Assembly (NCBI RefSeq): GCF_036785885.1
Contig: NC_092320.1
Location: 11,099,557-11,163,556 of the forward strand
Direction of reading: 5' to 3'
Origin: Coffea arabica
Taxonomy: Eukaryota > Streptophyta > Magnoliopsida > Gentianales > Rubiaceae
Length of the DNA stretch: 64,000 bases
Shown in pieces: positions 23,256 to 43,609 of the stretch. Within the stretch, counting starts at the first letter, position 1. Every line of letters begins with the position of its first letter. The notes beneath the pieces were generated by a model, which ran no database searches, had not been told where the DNA came from, and was given only the letters and a program-made list of their open reading frames with translations. The position numbers were made by a program, and so were the translations under genes.

Positions 23256-23908
23256 AAGGATGACAATGAAAGTGGATGCCCACGATTGTCCGTCCCGTGG
23301 AGGGAGAAATGGAACGAGGCAAGACGGGACGGGAACGGAGAGAATTTTCTCCCCTCGTTTTAAATGGGACAAGGGGCGAGGAATGATACCTCCTCCTTGT
23401 CCACTGCTCCATTTTATTAATATAAATAATACCTCCTCCTTGTCCACCGCTCCATTTTATTAATATAAATAAGTGTAATATAATATGCAATCTAATAATA
23501 ATAAATTTAAAATATTTGACAACTAAACAAAACCTTTATCTCATTTTTATCCAAATTCCTAATTGATATTTGACACAAATATGTTACGCATTTTATGAGT
23601 ATTTTCAAATGTTATCTATACAATCTAATCGAGTTGCTTAATTTTCTTGGTATTTTATTTAACACTTTTCTTGTTTCATTTTTTTCGGCTTCATATTTTA
23701 TTTTATTTTTTGAATTTAGTTTGATTTATCGAATAAAAGCTTTTGAAAAAAAAAAAAACCAAATTATCACCTGCAAGTACCTACAAAGAAGCAGGGCAGG
23801 GAGAACGGAGGCGGGGTACATGGCAGAGGTAGGAGGAGTTTTTTGACAACAGGGTAGGGGACAGGGGAGGGATCTCTCTTCCCAAACCTGTCCCATTGCC
23901 ATCCCTAA
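23256..23908. mobile_element. hAT-type MITE, second copy
   Basis: About 653 bp, flanked by the 8-bp duplication ACATAATG (23248-23255 and 23909-23916). Ends are AAGGATGACAATG on the left and CATTGCCATCCCTA on the right, the same terminus as the element at 11274. Subterminal regions are rich in G on the left (GGGACGGGAACGG) and C/G on the right. It contains a ~43-bp tandem duplication around 23388-23471 (CCTCCTTGTCCACTGCTCC unit). It is non-coding, and sits between the proteasome promoter and the helicase 3' end. Confidence 0.82.
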
Positions 23909-24087
23909 ACATAATGGGTCAAGAAAAAGAAAAACGACCTCTCTCCTAAGTTAACCGTGAACCACACATCATCTTTGCTGAAAGCGGACATACAATGAGC
24001 AAATGCCAGCCACCTTCGCCTGGCTGAAGGACTAAAGAGATGAAGAGGAAAATAGGCAAAATGAGGTGAAGAATTATCAAATTCAAC

Positions 24088-32477
<8,390 letters not shown>

Positions 32478-32895
32478 TATCTTTCACCAGCCCCCAACCT
32501 ATAGCATAACAGAAACCCACCCAACATAAAAATTCCTTAGTCTGAATATCCATTCACGCACACAAAATCATCAGCATTTTCCCATCAACCAGAAAGACGG
32601 GATGCGCAACGAAAGAAAGAAATTAAGAAAAGCTTGATTCTCATAAAATTTGGACTGCATAAGTGAAAGAAACAAAAAAAAAAAGAAAAAAGAACAAATG
32701 AATTAAAATATGAAGAACTAAACAATCCAGGATTAATTGACAAATTTAACAACAAATGCATCAGAATGTAAGATTATAGTCGGTCGGGGGGAGGGGGAGA
32801 ACCTGAAACTGGGAGAATCGCAGTGGAGACGCCAAAGGGGGGGGGGGTTTTGCCGCGAAAAATGAGACAGATTCTGGCTCGTGAGAGTGGAAGGC

Positions 32896-33110
32896 AATTT
32901 GGTGCGAGGAAATATTGAAGGTTAGTAGCGTAGTCTTGGACACGTTACACGGACCGGGGAATTTTGGGTGGTGTTTGGATTGTTAGTTTTCTATTGAAAT
33001 TTGGTGCGAGTAAATATTGAAGTTTAGTAGCTAATTCTGAACATATTATATGGGGGAATTTTTTTTTTCTTTCAAAAGTGGTATTTGGATTATTAAGTTT
33101 CTGTCAAAAA
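32896..33110. repeat. tandem ~100-bp duplication upstream of the helicase
   Basis: AATTTGGTGCGAGGAAATAT at about 32899 recurs as AATTTGGTGCGAGTAAATAT at about 32998. The following text stays alignable (GAAGGTTAGTAG/GAAGTTTAGTAG, GGGGAATTTT, GTGTTTGGATTGTTAG/GGTATTTGGATTATTAAG). Two diverged units lie in the 5' flank of the minus-strand helicase gene. Confidence 0.75.
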
Positions 33111-34141
33111 AATTTTATATTTTTTATGAATATATTTTTCAATTATTTTTTTTACTTCACATTATAATATATCATTTTTATAAAAATTTCAAAAAAATAG
33201 CAATCTAAACGGGATCTTAGAATCCTCAACTTTGCTTAATTGGACATATTACCAAGTATGGTCCTTCATGTAATGAAACCACGCATCATTCTAGATTTTA
33301 GAAACTGCTACCAAATGGAAGCTTGCAAGTACATGGGACGGACATCTTTAGTGCACAAAATTACTTGCTCAACGGATGAAGGTAGCAACAAAAGATGGCC
33401 AAGATTAGAACATCAGCATTTATCTTGATGGACTTCATCACATCAGAACAAAGCTTGGCAGGCGAAGGGACACCACATTTACGAGTGACGACCCTGAACT
33501 GTAAGCCAACAATTGAATTGAATTCGTGGGTGATAAGGCTATTACTGAGTTGAACATTCTAGGCAACCATATGCCTTGCAGCATCAGTCTAAGAGAGCAT
33601 GTTCCACATCAATTTTCACAGAGGCAAGGAAGTAGTCGATAGACTAAAAAAGGCGGCGAGGCACGGTGATTTCAGCGCCTCAAAAGTGCCCAGTGGCATG
33701 CCATGAAGTGAATATGCGGACAAAAGACTGAAATCAGCACATTAGACGAAATAGGGTACACAGGCATGGTGAGCATTAAACACAATGACGGGCATCATGC
33801 ATGAGTACTCGTCAAGAATACACGTCTTCTGATATTATTTCGACAACTTTCGCTGCCCAGATGACATAATTCTGAAAAATTCGTAAAACACCCAAGCATG
33901 GCGGGCATCATGCATTAACAAGACTGTGACAAGCACTAGTCGAGCAGCAAAATTTTTGCATTTGCTAAACTTTGCACAAGCCAGGTCAAACACATGGTTT
34001 GCTCCAATTTAGTTAGGGTAATACTGTAACGGGCGTGCCCCAGTTTAAGTTGCCGAGCTTTTGAAATGCTCAATTGTTGGCTGAAGAGACGTCTCCTTTT
34101 CAAAGATGTTTTGCCATTTGCCACGAAAGTTGCTTCCGCCA
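33111..34141. other. intergenic DNA between helicase promoter and MTI1
   Basis: 33075-33217 is AT-rich with loosely inverted ends (TTTGGATTATTAAG and CAATCTAAACGGG) and may be a small MITE. The remainder has no recognised feature; sequence next to 34141 is probably MTI1 3' UTR. Confidence 0.4.
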
Positions 34142-37100
34142 TTAAGAATTGCTTGTTGCCTTCCGCACGAAGCCTTTAATATCAAAATCCTCAGTCCCAT
34201 TCTTTGTTATAACACCCTGAGGATTACAGGTTCTTCAGTTTCAAATGCCAAAGAAAGCAGTACAAATGCGGGTGTGCCTGTGCATATGAATAAGAGAGAG
34301 AGTTACCTTTTCTGTGATGATTCCGCTAATTATATCAGCAGGGGTAACATCAAAAGCTGGATTCCAAACAGCAATTCCAGAAGCAGCGACCTGTTCCCCA
34401 AGTCCACCGCGTGCATGCAACACTTCTTTAGGAGATCTTTCTTCTATGACAATTTCTTCTCCAGAGGTAATGGATAAGTCAATGGAAGTAAGTGGTGCAG
34501 CTACTAGAAATGGAATATTGTGGTGCTTTGCACAAAGAGCAAGGCTGTAAGTACCAATCTTGTTGGCTGTGTCACCTATTATTCCAGAAACGGAGTTAAA
34601 AAAAGTACATGTAAGTTTGAGATTACCAACTGAATACAAGATAAATGTCAAAAATACCATTAGCGGCCACACGGTCGGCTCCTACAACAACAGCATTGAC
34701 TCGACCATCCTTCATTAGTGCTGCAGCAGCAGAATCTACTAATAGAGTGGCAGGAATTTTCTCGTAAACCAACTCGAATGCTGTCAGTCTGGATCCCTAA
34801 CAAACACAAAAAAATTGAAGAAATTATAGACACCCATCTGACTGATATATACCAAAATCATGAGCTCCACAGACCATGACAACGAGAGTATTTTTATGAA
34901 TTTGCTATCCTGCATTTCTCCAGCAAAATTGACTCTGCTGAAGTAGGAATATAACTCCATCATGGTCCTATTTTTTTCATTCAATGTCTATTCTCTTTTG
35001 GCGCTCTCACCAGGTTAGACAGGGAGAGTTCAACAGGGCTTAATACGCTTATCCATGTCCAACATAGGCAGAAGCAAAGATAAATGGGTATACATTTAGC
35101 CTTTTATAAATGTGTAAATGGTTTTTAAACCATGTTGACTTACAAGGAGTTCATGATTCGAGTATTTCCAACCCATGCATGCAATCAGAGAAGTAAAGGA
35201 GGAGAAGAAGAAGAATTTCACTTCTACATATGTCAGACATCCTTTTTTTTTTTTTTTTTTTTGCAGAACCCTCACTGGTACACTAAATTTAGACAGTGAT
35301 AAAGGGAACAAAAACCTATAACTCACTTGATTGAATGGACGTGTTTCAGTACAGTATGCCCTTTCTAACACTCCTTCAGCATGAAGTGCACGAATCACAC
35401 CTAAAGCAGTCCCATATCCAGCTGTTGCGAGACTATTAGAAACATGAAAAACAACAATTAGAAAGCCTCTAGATGAGAAGATCAGTTGCCATGATCCAAT
35501 TGAGTTCCCATATGATTATGGCAGCGTTCATAGAAATTACCTGCCAGTATTGCAATGGGTCAAAACCGATATCCTGTCAAAGTCTTTCAGTTGGTGCAGA
35601 AGAAATCCAGCTCCATAGGAGCCAATTGCTTTATTTGAGGCAACATCATCTTGAAGCATTATCTCAGCGGCTTCTATGTAAGCCTAACACAAAAACATTA
35701 ATCTTTCATAATGTGGTCTGACTTCAATTTAGATCTATGAACCAAAAACTTCAGAGCTTCTATGCATATGTATATTCCAAAAGCATCTCCATGAGTCAGA
35801 AGATTTATGGAAGTCATGTAATGAAGTACAAGGCAACAACTAAACATAATCATGATACACATAGTTTTGGTGTGGACAAATTATTTTACACATAATAAAT
35901 TGCTTGCCAAAAAAGTAGTGGACACCCTCACCATTCTCTCCGTGTGTAGTTTAAAATAGACAATCAACAACAGTGCAAAATGAGAAGAGAGGCCAGAGAA
36001 GCCATACAAGGGTGTACTACAGTCCTTTGCAGCTTTTCTAGTTCAATAAAGGACAAAAAATAAGAAGCAATGGCTGCTCAAGTGAGACAAAGCAATGTAA
36101 TTACCTGAAAGACACCCATAGTGTCTTTAGCAGTGGAAGCAGCCTTTGATACAACTTCCTTGAGTTTGGATGCAGCATCTGAAAGGTTTACAGCCGTTGG
36201 ACGACTGCAATACAAACTAGTTTTAATCCCAGAAAAGGAAACAGACCATGAAGTATTTTAATTGTATTAGAATAACTGTACCTGGAGACAAGATATTCCA
36301 GTTTCTTTCCAAGGAAAGATGCTGCATCATCAGATGTCCCACTAAAATCTTTTAGGTTAGATACTTCTACTGCCAAGGAAAGAGCAGCAGCAATAGCAAT
36401 AGCAGGTGCACCACGAACAACCATATCCCTTATAGCAACCCTGATACAAAATATGAAGAAAAGGAAGATTATAACCGAGCGCTCAATTGTTTTCTTGACA
36501 AGCATGCACGTGCACAAGAAATAAACATTTTTGAAGCATATCAAAGGGCCTAACCACAGTATAATTCATGAAAAAAAAAGATACTACTAGGGTCAGCAGA
36601 AAATTGAATGAGATATCAGAACAAGCAAGATGGATAATGCAGCAAAACATCTTGTTTTAAAGTCACTACAAGGCAATGGAATTTGGAAATAGCCAATCCA
36701 GCCAGCAATGGAGGTGCATCTCATATTCAACAGTGTCGAAGATTTCCTGTTTATTCATTTTCATTTGAATTAGATGTCAATGCATAAAGAATGCAAGTAA
36801 ACCCCAAAATTTGTAATATCTACCATTCCTTTCGTGCAAATAAGTGTGTAACTATCATGCATCAGTAGACAGCCAATACTTCCTGACAACCAAGGAAAAA
36901 CCTCGAGACTTCCTATGAAGGGAGGATCAAAGGAAACTAAATATTAAGATGTTTACTTGAATACAAAGCTCTCTGTAATTGTGGGGAAAAAATGATGCAA
37001 AACTTCAGTTGCACATGAGACTCCTGAAAAAACTAGATGAAGATGCTTTCCAGCGATGTAGTAAAATTCGCAAGAATCCTATCATGTATGATTATTTAAC

Positions 37101-37625
37101 CTGCTTTATCAGGAATAACATGAAGCAAACTGCTATTTCCTACTGTCCCCGTTATGCTGATTCACATGACTTCCATTGATTTCATTTTCTCCTATCAAAT
37201 AGTAAACCATAAATGCACTAAAATTTTGACGCTCCAAAACATTCAATCGACAATAACGGCAAGGATAGAAAAGCCCAGGTTGACCATAGCATCGAATTTC
37301 TTCAAGAAAAAAATTTTCAAATTCAGAAAGCTAAAACCCCAAAAAAAAAAAAAAAAAAAAAAAGTTACCATCCATCATTTGTGTCTTGAATATCCAAATA
37401 GATTGTCTCAAGTGGAAGTTTCCTCTGTTCAACCACCAACATTTAACGAACCAATTAACTACCAAAACAGAAACAGACACCAAAAAAACAAAAAAAAACA
37501 CAAAAAATCTTTCTTAGTTATAGACTTGGATATATACACGTTCGTACCTGATCAAGCAATTGAAGCGAACCACGCTTGTAAAGGATGGCCTGCAGAGAAT
37601 TTTGCTTTTCTACTCTATTTTCCAT
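34142..37625 (-). CDS. MTI1: methylthioribose-1-phosphate isomerase, nine exons
   Basis: Exons in transcript order are 37548-37625, 37369-37424, 36282-36440, 36105-36204, 35541-35683, 35327-35432, 34658-34796, 34307-34575 and 34142-34216. They give 374 residues, the usual plant length. The enzyme converts 5-methylthioribose-1-phosphate to 5-methylthioribulose-1-phosphate in the methionine salvage (Yang) cycle, which recycles the sulphur left from ethylene, polyamine and nicotianamine synthesis. It belongs to the aIF-2B/MtnA fold. Visible motifs are [16 protein letters not shown] (about 49-64), [20 protein letters not shown] with catalytic Cys175, [20 protein letters not shown], and [20 protein letters not shown] with catalytic Asp255. 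Both catalytic residues known from bacterial MtnA are present, so the product should be active. The protein ends without an obvious peroxisomal or organelle signal. It lies head-to-head with the ankyrin gene at 39185, with 1.56 kb between. Confidence 0.97.
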
Positions 37626-39184
37626 CGGGTTAACCTTCAACTCAACTCAAATTCTCGATAATTACTGCCCGGAACAGGCAAATAGGTAATCAAATCCCTG
37701 ATTATAGAGCTAATTTAGACGGGCTACAGTTGAATTCTAGCTTTACAATGCTGGTGCTCCACCCAAGCGGACATCGACTCTCGCGTGGACAAACAGCAAG
37801 AGCAAGAAAAGCAGCAGAATAATAAGTAAAGTAGTCAACTAAGCAAACATCCGAGAATATTTCTTTTCGTTTGGGTCAATTTTGTTTTTGTTTTGGGCTC
37901 AGGGGTTGTTTGTTGGGCTTTGGGGTGGTGCTTGGAGAATTTAAGGTGAGTTAGCCCAGTTGTCAAATCTAACTCGTTTCGTGTCATATACGTAGCTCGA
38001 ACAAACTGTCAGAAAAATCAGTTGTTACCTTATGTTGGATGTAGATAGCCTAGGGGCCGAGGTAGTTATGAAGCAAATTAATATCAACAGTAGTAATAGA
38101 TCATTTGTACAGGTGATGCTAGGCTTCCTCGAGGCTTTGAAAATGGAGACTCAACGGGCTAGCAGAAGAAGCAGAGCAAGTATGCATACAGTTCATTCTT
38201 CCCTCTAGTAGCTGGTCAGAAATATCTTGGTAAGATATAATTCAGGTACATTGATTTGGCCCTGCATGGTAAGTGATTTTACTTAACTGGGTCTTCTCGT
38301 TTTTAGCTGCAGTATGAAGTATTATATAAGTAGTTAAGAATTCAAGAGTTCCTTTTCTCCTGTTCTGCACTTTTAATCATGGATTTCTACTTTATTTGGT
38401 AGTACTACCATATTCTTGTGTAAGGCGATGAAGCAACATCAAAATGGTATATAGAGGACAATGGACGATTAATCCATCTAGTCAAGCGAGTTTTTAACTT
38501 TTTTGTTGCCATCAGGAGAAATTTCTCTCAAGTAGTTTACTTCTCTCTCTCTCTCTCTGTGCGTGTGAAAATGGGAATGTTTATAATCATCATGTTTTTC
38601 CTTTTCTTCCTTTACTTTCTCAAATGTGAAGTTATGCATCAGTGATGGAATCTTATGTACTAGAACTGTGTATTGGAGCTGTTGGATGCACACCCTTTTA
38701 CTACCAAAAATGGGGGATAGTATTTTAAGTTCAGGTTTTCCTTCAGTTAAGTGAGTTAGCTAGGTATTATCTGGATATATATGTGCTGGTGACTGTCTTT
38801 CTGACAAACACAATCATTTGGTCTGGAAGAAACTTTGGCAGTAACAAGCATGATGTCTCCCTGAAAATAACTGCTCTCTGCAAGAGTGCTTGATGGCCTT
38901 GTAGGAATATGTTGCATTCTGATTTTTTACTACTTGTGTGGTTCACTTGAGCATAACAGCAGCAGAAATAGATGTACTTGTTCCCCGAATTGACTCATTC
39001 TTTAAGTTCTGCTCTTCATATGCAATTTGGCTTGATTGAGCATTGATTAACTTTGAAATGTTGGAAAAACTTGAGTCATTTTCTGAGGTTCGTTTTGGCT
39101 TGCAGACTGTGGATTGGATATCATAATACATTACTTAATCAAGCAGTACCTCAAGAAATTGATAAGTGATCATTTTAGAAGAAA
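37626..39184. promoter_or_regulatory. shared divergent upstream region, MTI1 and ankyrin gene
   Basis: The region between two divergently transcribed genes must hold both promoters. A CT-repeat is at about 38542-38558. No other element was recognised. The intervening sequence does not code for anything I can identify. Confidence 0.45.
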
Positions 39185-42100
39185 ATGGCTAGCTCTTCCT
39201 CAGCATCTGAGATAAATAACAGCAGCACCAGTCCTGAGCCTGGACCACTAATGAGACTCCTTCTTAATGCTAAAGATCAAAGTCCCAGCCAACCAACACC
39301 ATTGGAAAAGAAGGAACCTGAGAAGGATCTCAACTGGTACCTCCCCTTGTATAAAGCATCACTACAAGGTGACTGGGAAAGTGCCAGAGAATTCTTTAAT
39401 CGAGATCCCGATGCAGTTACTGCTAAAATTACTCATTCTTTGGAGACAGTACTGCACATTGCAGTTGGGACAGTGATGGCAATAAATTTTGTCAAAGAGT
39501 TGTTGGAATTGATCCAACCTGAGATTTTGCCGAGTTTGCGAGATCAAGCCGGTCAGACACCCCTGCACTATGCTGCCATATTTGGCAATGTTGAGGCTGC
39601 AAAGCTACTAGTGAACAGAAGTCCTGCCATGACTAATGCTCCAAGCAATACTGGTTTTCTGCCTATCCACCTTGCTGCTGGTTATGCCAACAAGGATGCA
39701 GTTTCATATTTATTAACTGTCACAAGAGACGACATTCAGCCCAATCCTTTCAGAGATGAATCTGGTGCCGAGCTTCTGAATCTAATGATAATTGCAGAGT
39801 TCTATGGTAATTTTAAGCGCTATTTCAATCTCTTTGAATTGCTTTTTTCTCAGTTTCGCCTGATTGAAGAATAAGTAAGTTTCTGCCCCCTTTCAACATA
39901 AACCATTTTATGTTCTCTACAGACTTAGCCCTCTATATGATTCAACTCTATCCGGGGTTGGCTACAGCAAAATCACCTGCAGGTAACTCTGCATTGAGCA
40001 TAATTGCTAGAAAGGATTTGTCAGTTTCAGGTGGAAGTTCAGTCAAAATTTGGGAAACATTTCTCTACTCACGTGAGTTACTTCCTTCATTGTAAGAATG
40101 TGAGGTTCTCCATTTTCGGATCATTTAAGAATCTATAGCAGGAAGAAGTGGCTAAGGCACTGCTGATATCATTGGTCTACAACCATATTAGTTGTATCTG
40201 TATAATCAATAGTCAAGGCAGAAACACTACATAAGTGATCAATTGAAAAATGGTCTACATGTTTAGTAAATACTACAGTTTTATTCATTGTTTCTTTCTT
40301 GAAGGTATGCCAGCATACTTTTGGAATCTCTACGAGCACCCAAAAAGAAAGTATCCAGATAATCCAGATATTGGCTGCCAATCATGTGCAAGAATCTGCT
40401 GCTGCATTCGAAAGCTCAACTTTTGTGGTTTGTCTGTAGTCCCTTCTTATGGTCAGAAGTTCATAGAAGGTAGAGATTTTTAGGAAGAATGCATTATAAC
40501 GAGTGAAGATTTCTTGCAATAAGGACAAGAGCATCCGATTTAACATTAACTGGAATAAAGTGGATTCTGAGAATTTCTCAGGTTGATTAAGACACCATTG
40601 CCTATACTTTGGAGTCAAATTAATGAAATAAGAAAAAGGAAAGATCATGGATGGAAAAGAAAATTTGGAAATTAGAATTGAAAATATTAGTAAACAATTC
40701 TGCTTGAAGTATCAACTTTATATGAGGTGGCCCCCCACCCCCATTCTGTTTAGTCGATTGAACAATATTAAAACTAAATCCGTAATCATCTCCAAGGTAT
40801 TTCATTGTTGTGGTCTCTTGACCTTTGGTGTCTTTCTCCAGAAGTTGGTTTGATGGACATGTTATAGTTGTCTTCATTTTCTGTTGCAAAATTTCCTCCT
40901 CTCACTGCAACTGGTTTACCTATCAAATGACAGGGTGCCAAAAGTTGCAGGCAGCATTCTGGAAAATCATTGTGAATTTAGGTATGAGTGAATAATTAAC
41001 TATGCTAGGACAGAAACTACTTCAGATTACAGATTACAGTAGCCAAGAGCTGAGGACTTTTACTGCAGTGCCACATGTCAGAGATGCACGAGAGACAAAA
41101 TTTATGCATCTGCAGGCACTTCAACTTGTTAGATGCCTGTGCACCGAAGTATCAAAGTTGGATTATGCAACAGCTGCATCATTTTTTCAACAGCCAATCA
41201 TTGTTGGGGCAAGTTTTGGGAATAATGTGATTGTTGAAGAGATTTTGCATTCGTTTCCGCCAGCAATTTGGTCAAGGAACCATGAGGGGCACAATATATT
41301 CATGACGGCTGTTGCCAACCGTAGGGAGGGCATCTTTAACCTCTTGTATCAGATGAGTGGGCATAAACGGTTGGCTCTGCGTCTTGTAGATAACAAGATG
41401 AACAACATCTTGCATTTGGCTGGTAAGTTAGCACCTACTGCTCAACTTAATCTTGTATCTGGTGCAGCGCTACAGATGCAGCGTGAGCTACAGTGGTACA
41501 AGGTAAACAGTTTCTCTGCACACTAAACGTCATAGGTGTTATTTATCTCAAGCACACTGTAAATTGGACTGGTTTCTACAGAACCAACATAAGTTATTTT
41601 TAGGAGTGGGGAAGCCATGAATCAAATTTTCACACGGTGGGCAGTTAAAATTGAGCCTATTTTCAACTGATTTCTTTATTTTCCTGCATAGGAAGTGGAA
41701 AAACATGTGCTCCCAGAATCGAAGGCTCACAAAAACTCCAGTGGAAGAACTCCAGCAGTGGAATTTTCCGTGGAACACAAAGACTTGGTTAAAGAAGGAG
41801 AGAAATGGATGAAAGATGCAGCAAACTCTTGTACGGTTTCAGCAACTCTTATTGCTACAATAGCTTTTGCAGCATCCATTACTGTGCCTGGGGGCAACAA
41901 TGGAGACACTGGCAGCCCCATTTTTTCCAATGATCTAGCATTTAATATCTTCGCTGCTGCTGATGCTCTCTCACTGTTCTCTTCCACTGCTTCCCTCCTA
42001 ATGTTTCTGTCCATCCTCACAGCACGATATGCAGAAGTTGATTTTCTCTACTCCCTTCCTAGGAGGTTAATAATAGGTCTTGTCACCCTATTCATCTCTA

Positions 42101-42306
42101 TAACAACCATGATGATAGCCTTTAGTGCCACCATCTACCTTGTTTTTGGTGATAAAAGGGCATGGACAATTGTCCCAATAGCTGCAATTGCTTGTCTTCC
42201 TGTGACCTTGTTTGCAACTTTGCAATTTCCACTCCTGATGGACATGATTCGATCCACTTACTGCCCTGGATGTTTTGGTAAGCGAAGTGAAGATCTTCTC
42301 TTTTAA
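39185..42306 (+). CDS. ankyrin-repeat PGG-domain membrane protein (ACD6/ITN1-like), six exons
   Basis: Exons 39185-39806, 39923-40072, 40305-40427, 40934-40981, 41069-41502 and 41692-42306 join in phase to about 663 residues. After a Ser/Pro-rich N-terminus, ankyrin repeats appear in the first 240 residues (ETVLHIAVG, GQTPLHYAAIFGNVEAAKLL, FLPIHLAAGYANKDAVSYLL) and again around GHNIFMTAVANRREGIFNLL and NNILHLAGKLAP. The C-terminus is a PGG domain: WMKDAANSCTVSATLIATIA, ITVPGG, then three more hydrophobic helices, so four membrane spans in all. Known relatives act in defence, cell death and salt or ABA responses at the plasma membrane. The specific role here is unknown. A Cys cluster (CARICCCIRK) in exon 3 is unusual. 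An inverted paralogue lies downstream. Confidence 0.92.
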
Positions 42307-43609
42307 ATCGATAAGGTGGCATCCTGTTTAATACTTTGTTCTGTACGTCAAGACTGACTACGAGGCACGGAGATTCGTTGATTAGCTAATTACCCATTAC
42401 CCAAGAATGTATATTTTTCTCAAGGCGATTGTCATTTGCTTAAAGTTGCACGTATATCTGTTTGACTGAATTATAACACATCAAGGAAGAGCATGTGCAT
42501 GTTGCCTGCGATCATGAAGCCTTCCTTCTGTCAAGGATCATCACCGCTTTCGTCCCAAGATATTATGAGCCTTCATCGATTTAGGGGAACATTGAGTTTC
42601 CTTTCCTCTTGTTGGGAGTCTGTAAGAACATAGGACCAAAATGAACAGCTTGTATGCAGCATACAATAGATTGATTATCAGCTATCCGTCAGATGATCCG
42701 GGCCAAGGCCGTATGCCATATTACTATTTTATCTGAGAAGTTCTCAATGATGTGAGAATTTTCAGTTGTCTTCCAGGTCTTCCGATATACAGAGGGGATG
42801 ATCATGGTACAAAATGAGATGACAGGAACCACATGTGCCATGACAATGGTAATGGTAATGAGCGAATTTTATGATTGTTTTACCTCGAAAGTTGTCAAAT
42901 TGTTTTACCCCGAAAGTTGTCAAACTCTGCAATATTTAGCACTTGTTTGTCGGATCTACTCCTTTTACCAGCAATTGTGTACAATGATCGTCATGTTAAA
43001 CAATTGCATTCCAGTGAAAATGTCCTATTCAGGTCAAATTCTATATTCCATGGTTGGGCACCTGCTAGTTTCTGCATGACCACTATGAAGTGCTCCACCT
43101 ATCATAGTTTGATTGTTCCTATCAGTGCTTCTCTTACTTTCATGAAAAAAGTTATCATGTCAAATTAGTTTACAAAAACATATTAATTTGAAGAGTAGAT
43201 GTATTGGAGGCATCCTCAGTGGAGACTTCATCAACTCGCTTGGACATCCTTCACTAGTTTATCTCGCCAAAAAGAATGTGATAACTTCTGCACGGATGGC
43301 AAATGTAGCATGAACCATTTCCATCCCCACCATGATATCCTGCTCAAAATATAATTCCTCCATGGATTTTGGCTTAAGAAGAAGGAAAAAAAAAAAAAAG
43401 CAGCGGTAGAGTTCTAGGTTGCAGAACTACACTCCTGCACGTTTGGTAATATATATGTTGCAGTAACCATACATAAATGCTAGAGCCAGGTGCGAGTTGA
43501 TTTTATACAATAAGCATTTTAAAACAAAAACAAAATAAAGGTATATGATAACTGATGTGCTACATGATTTTGAAGTGCCAACAAAAGAATAAAACTTAAT
43601 ATTCACAAA
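42307..43609. other. intergenic DNA between convergent ankyrin genes
   Basis: Contains the 3' UTRs of both genes. A short direct repeat of about 24 bp (CGAAAGTTGTCAAA-TTG) occurs twice at about 42885-42930. No coding feature is supported. Confidence 0.5.
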
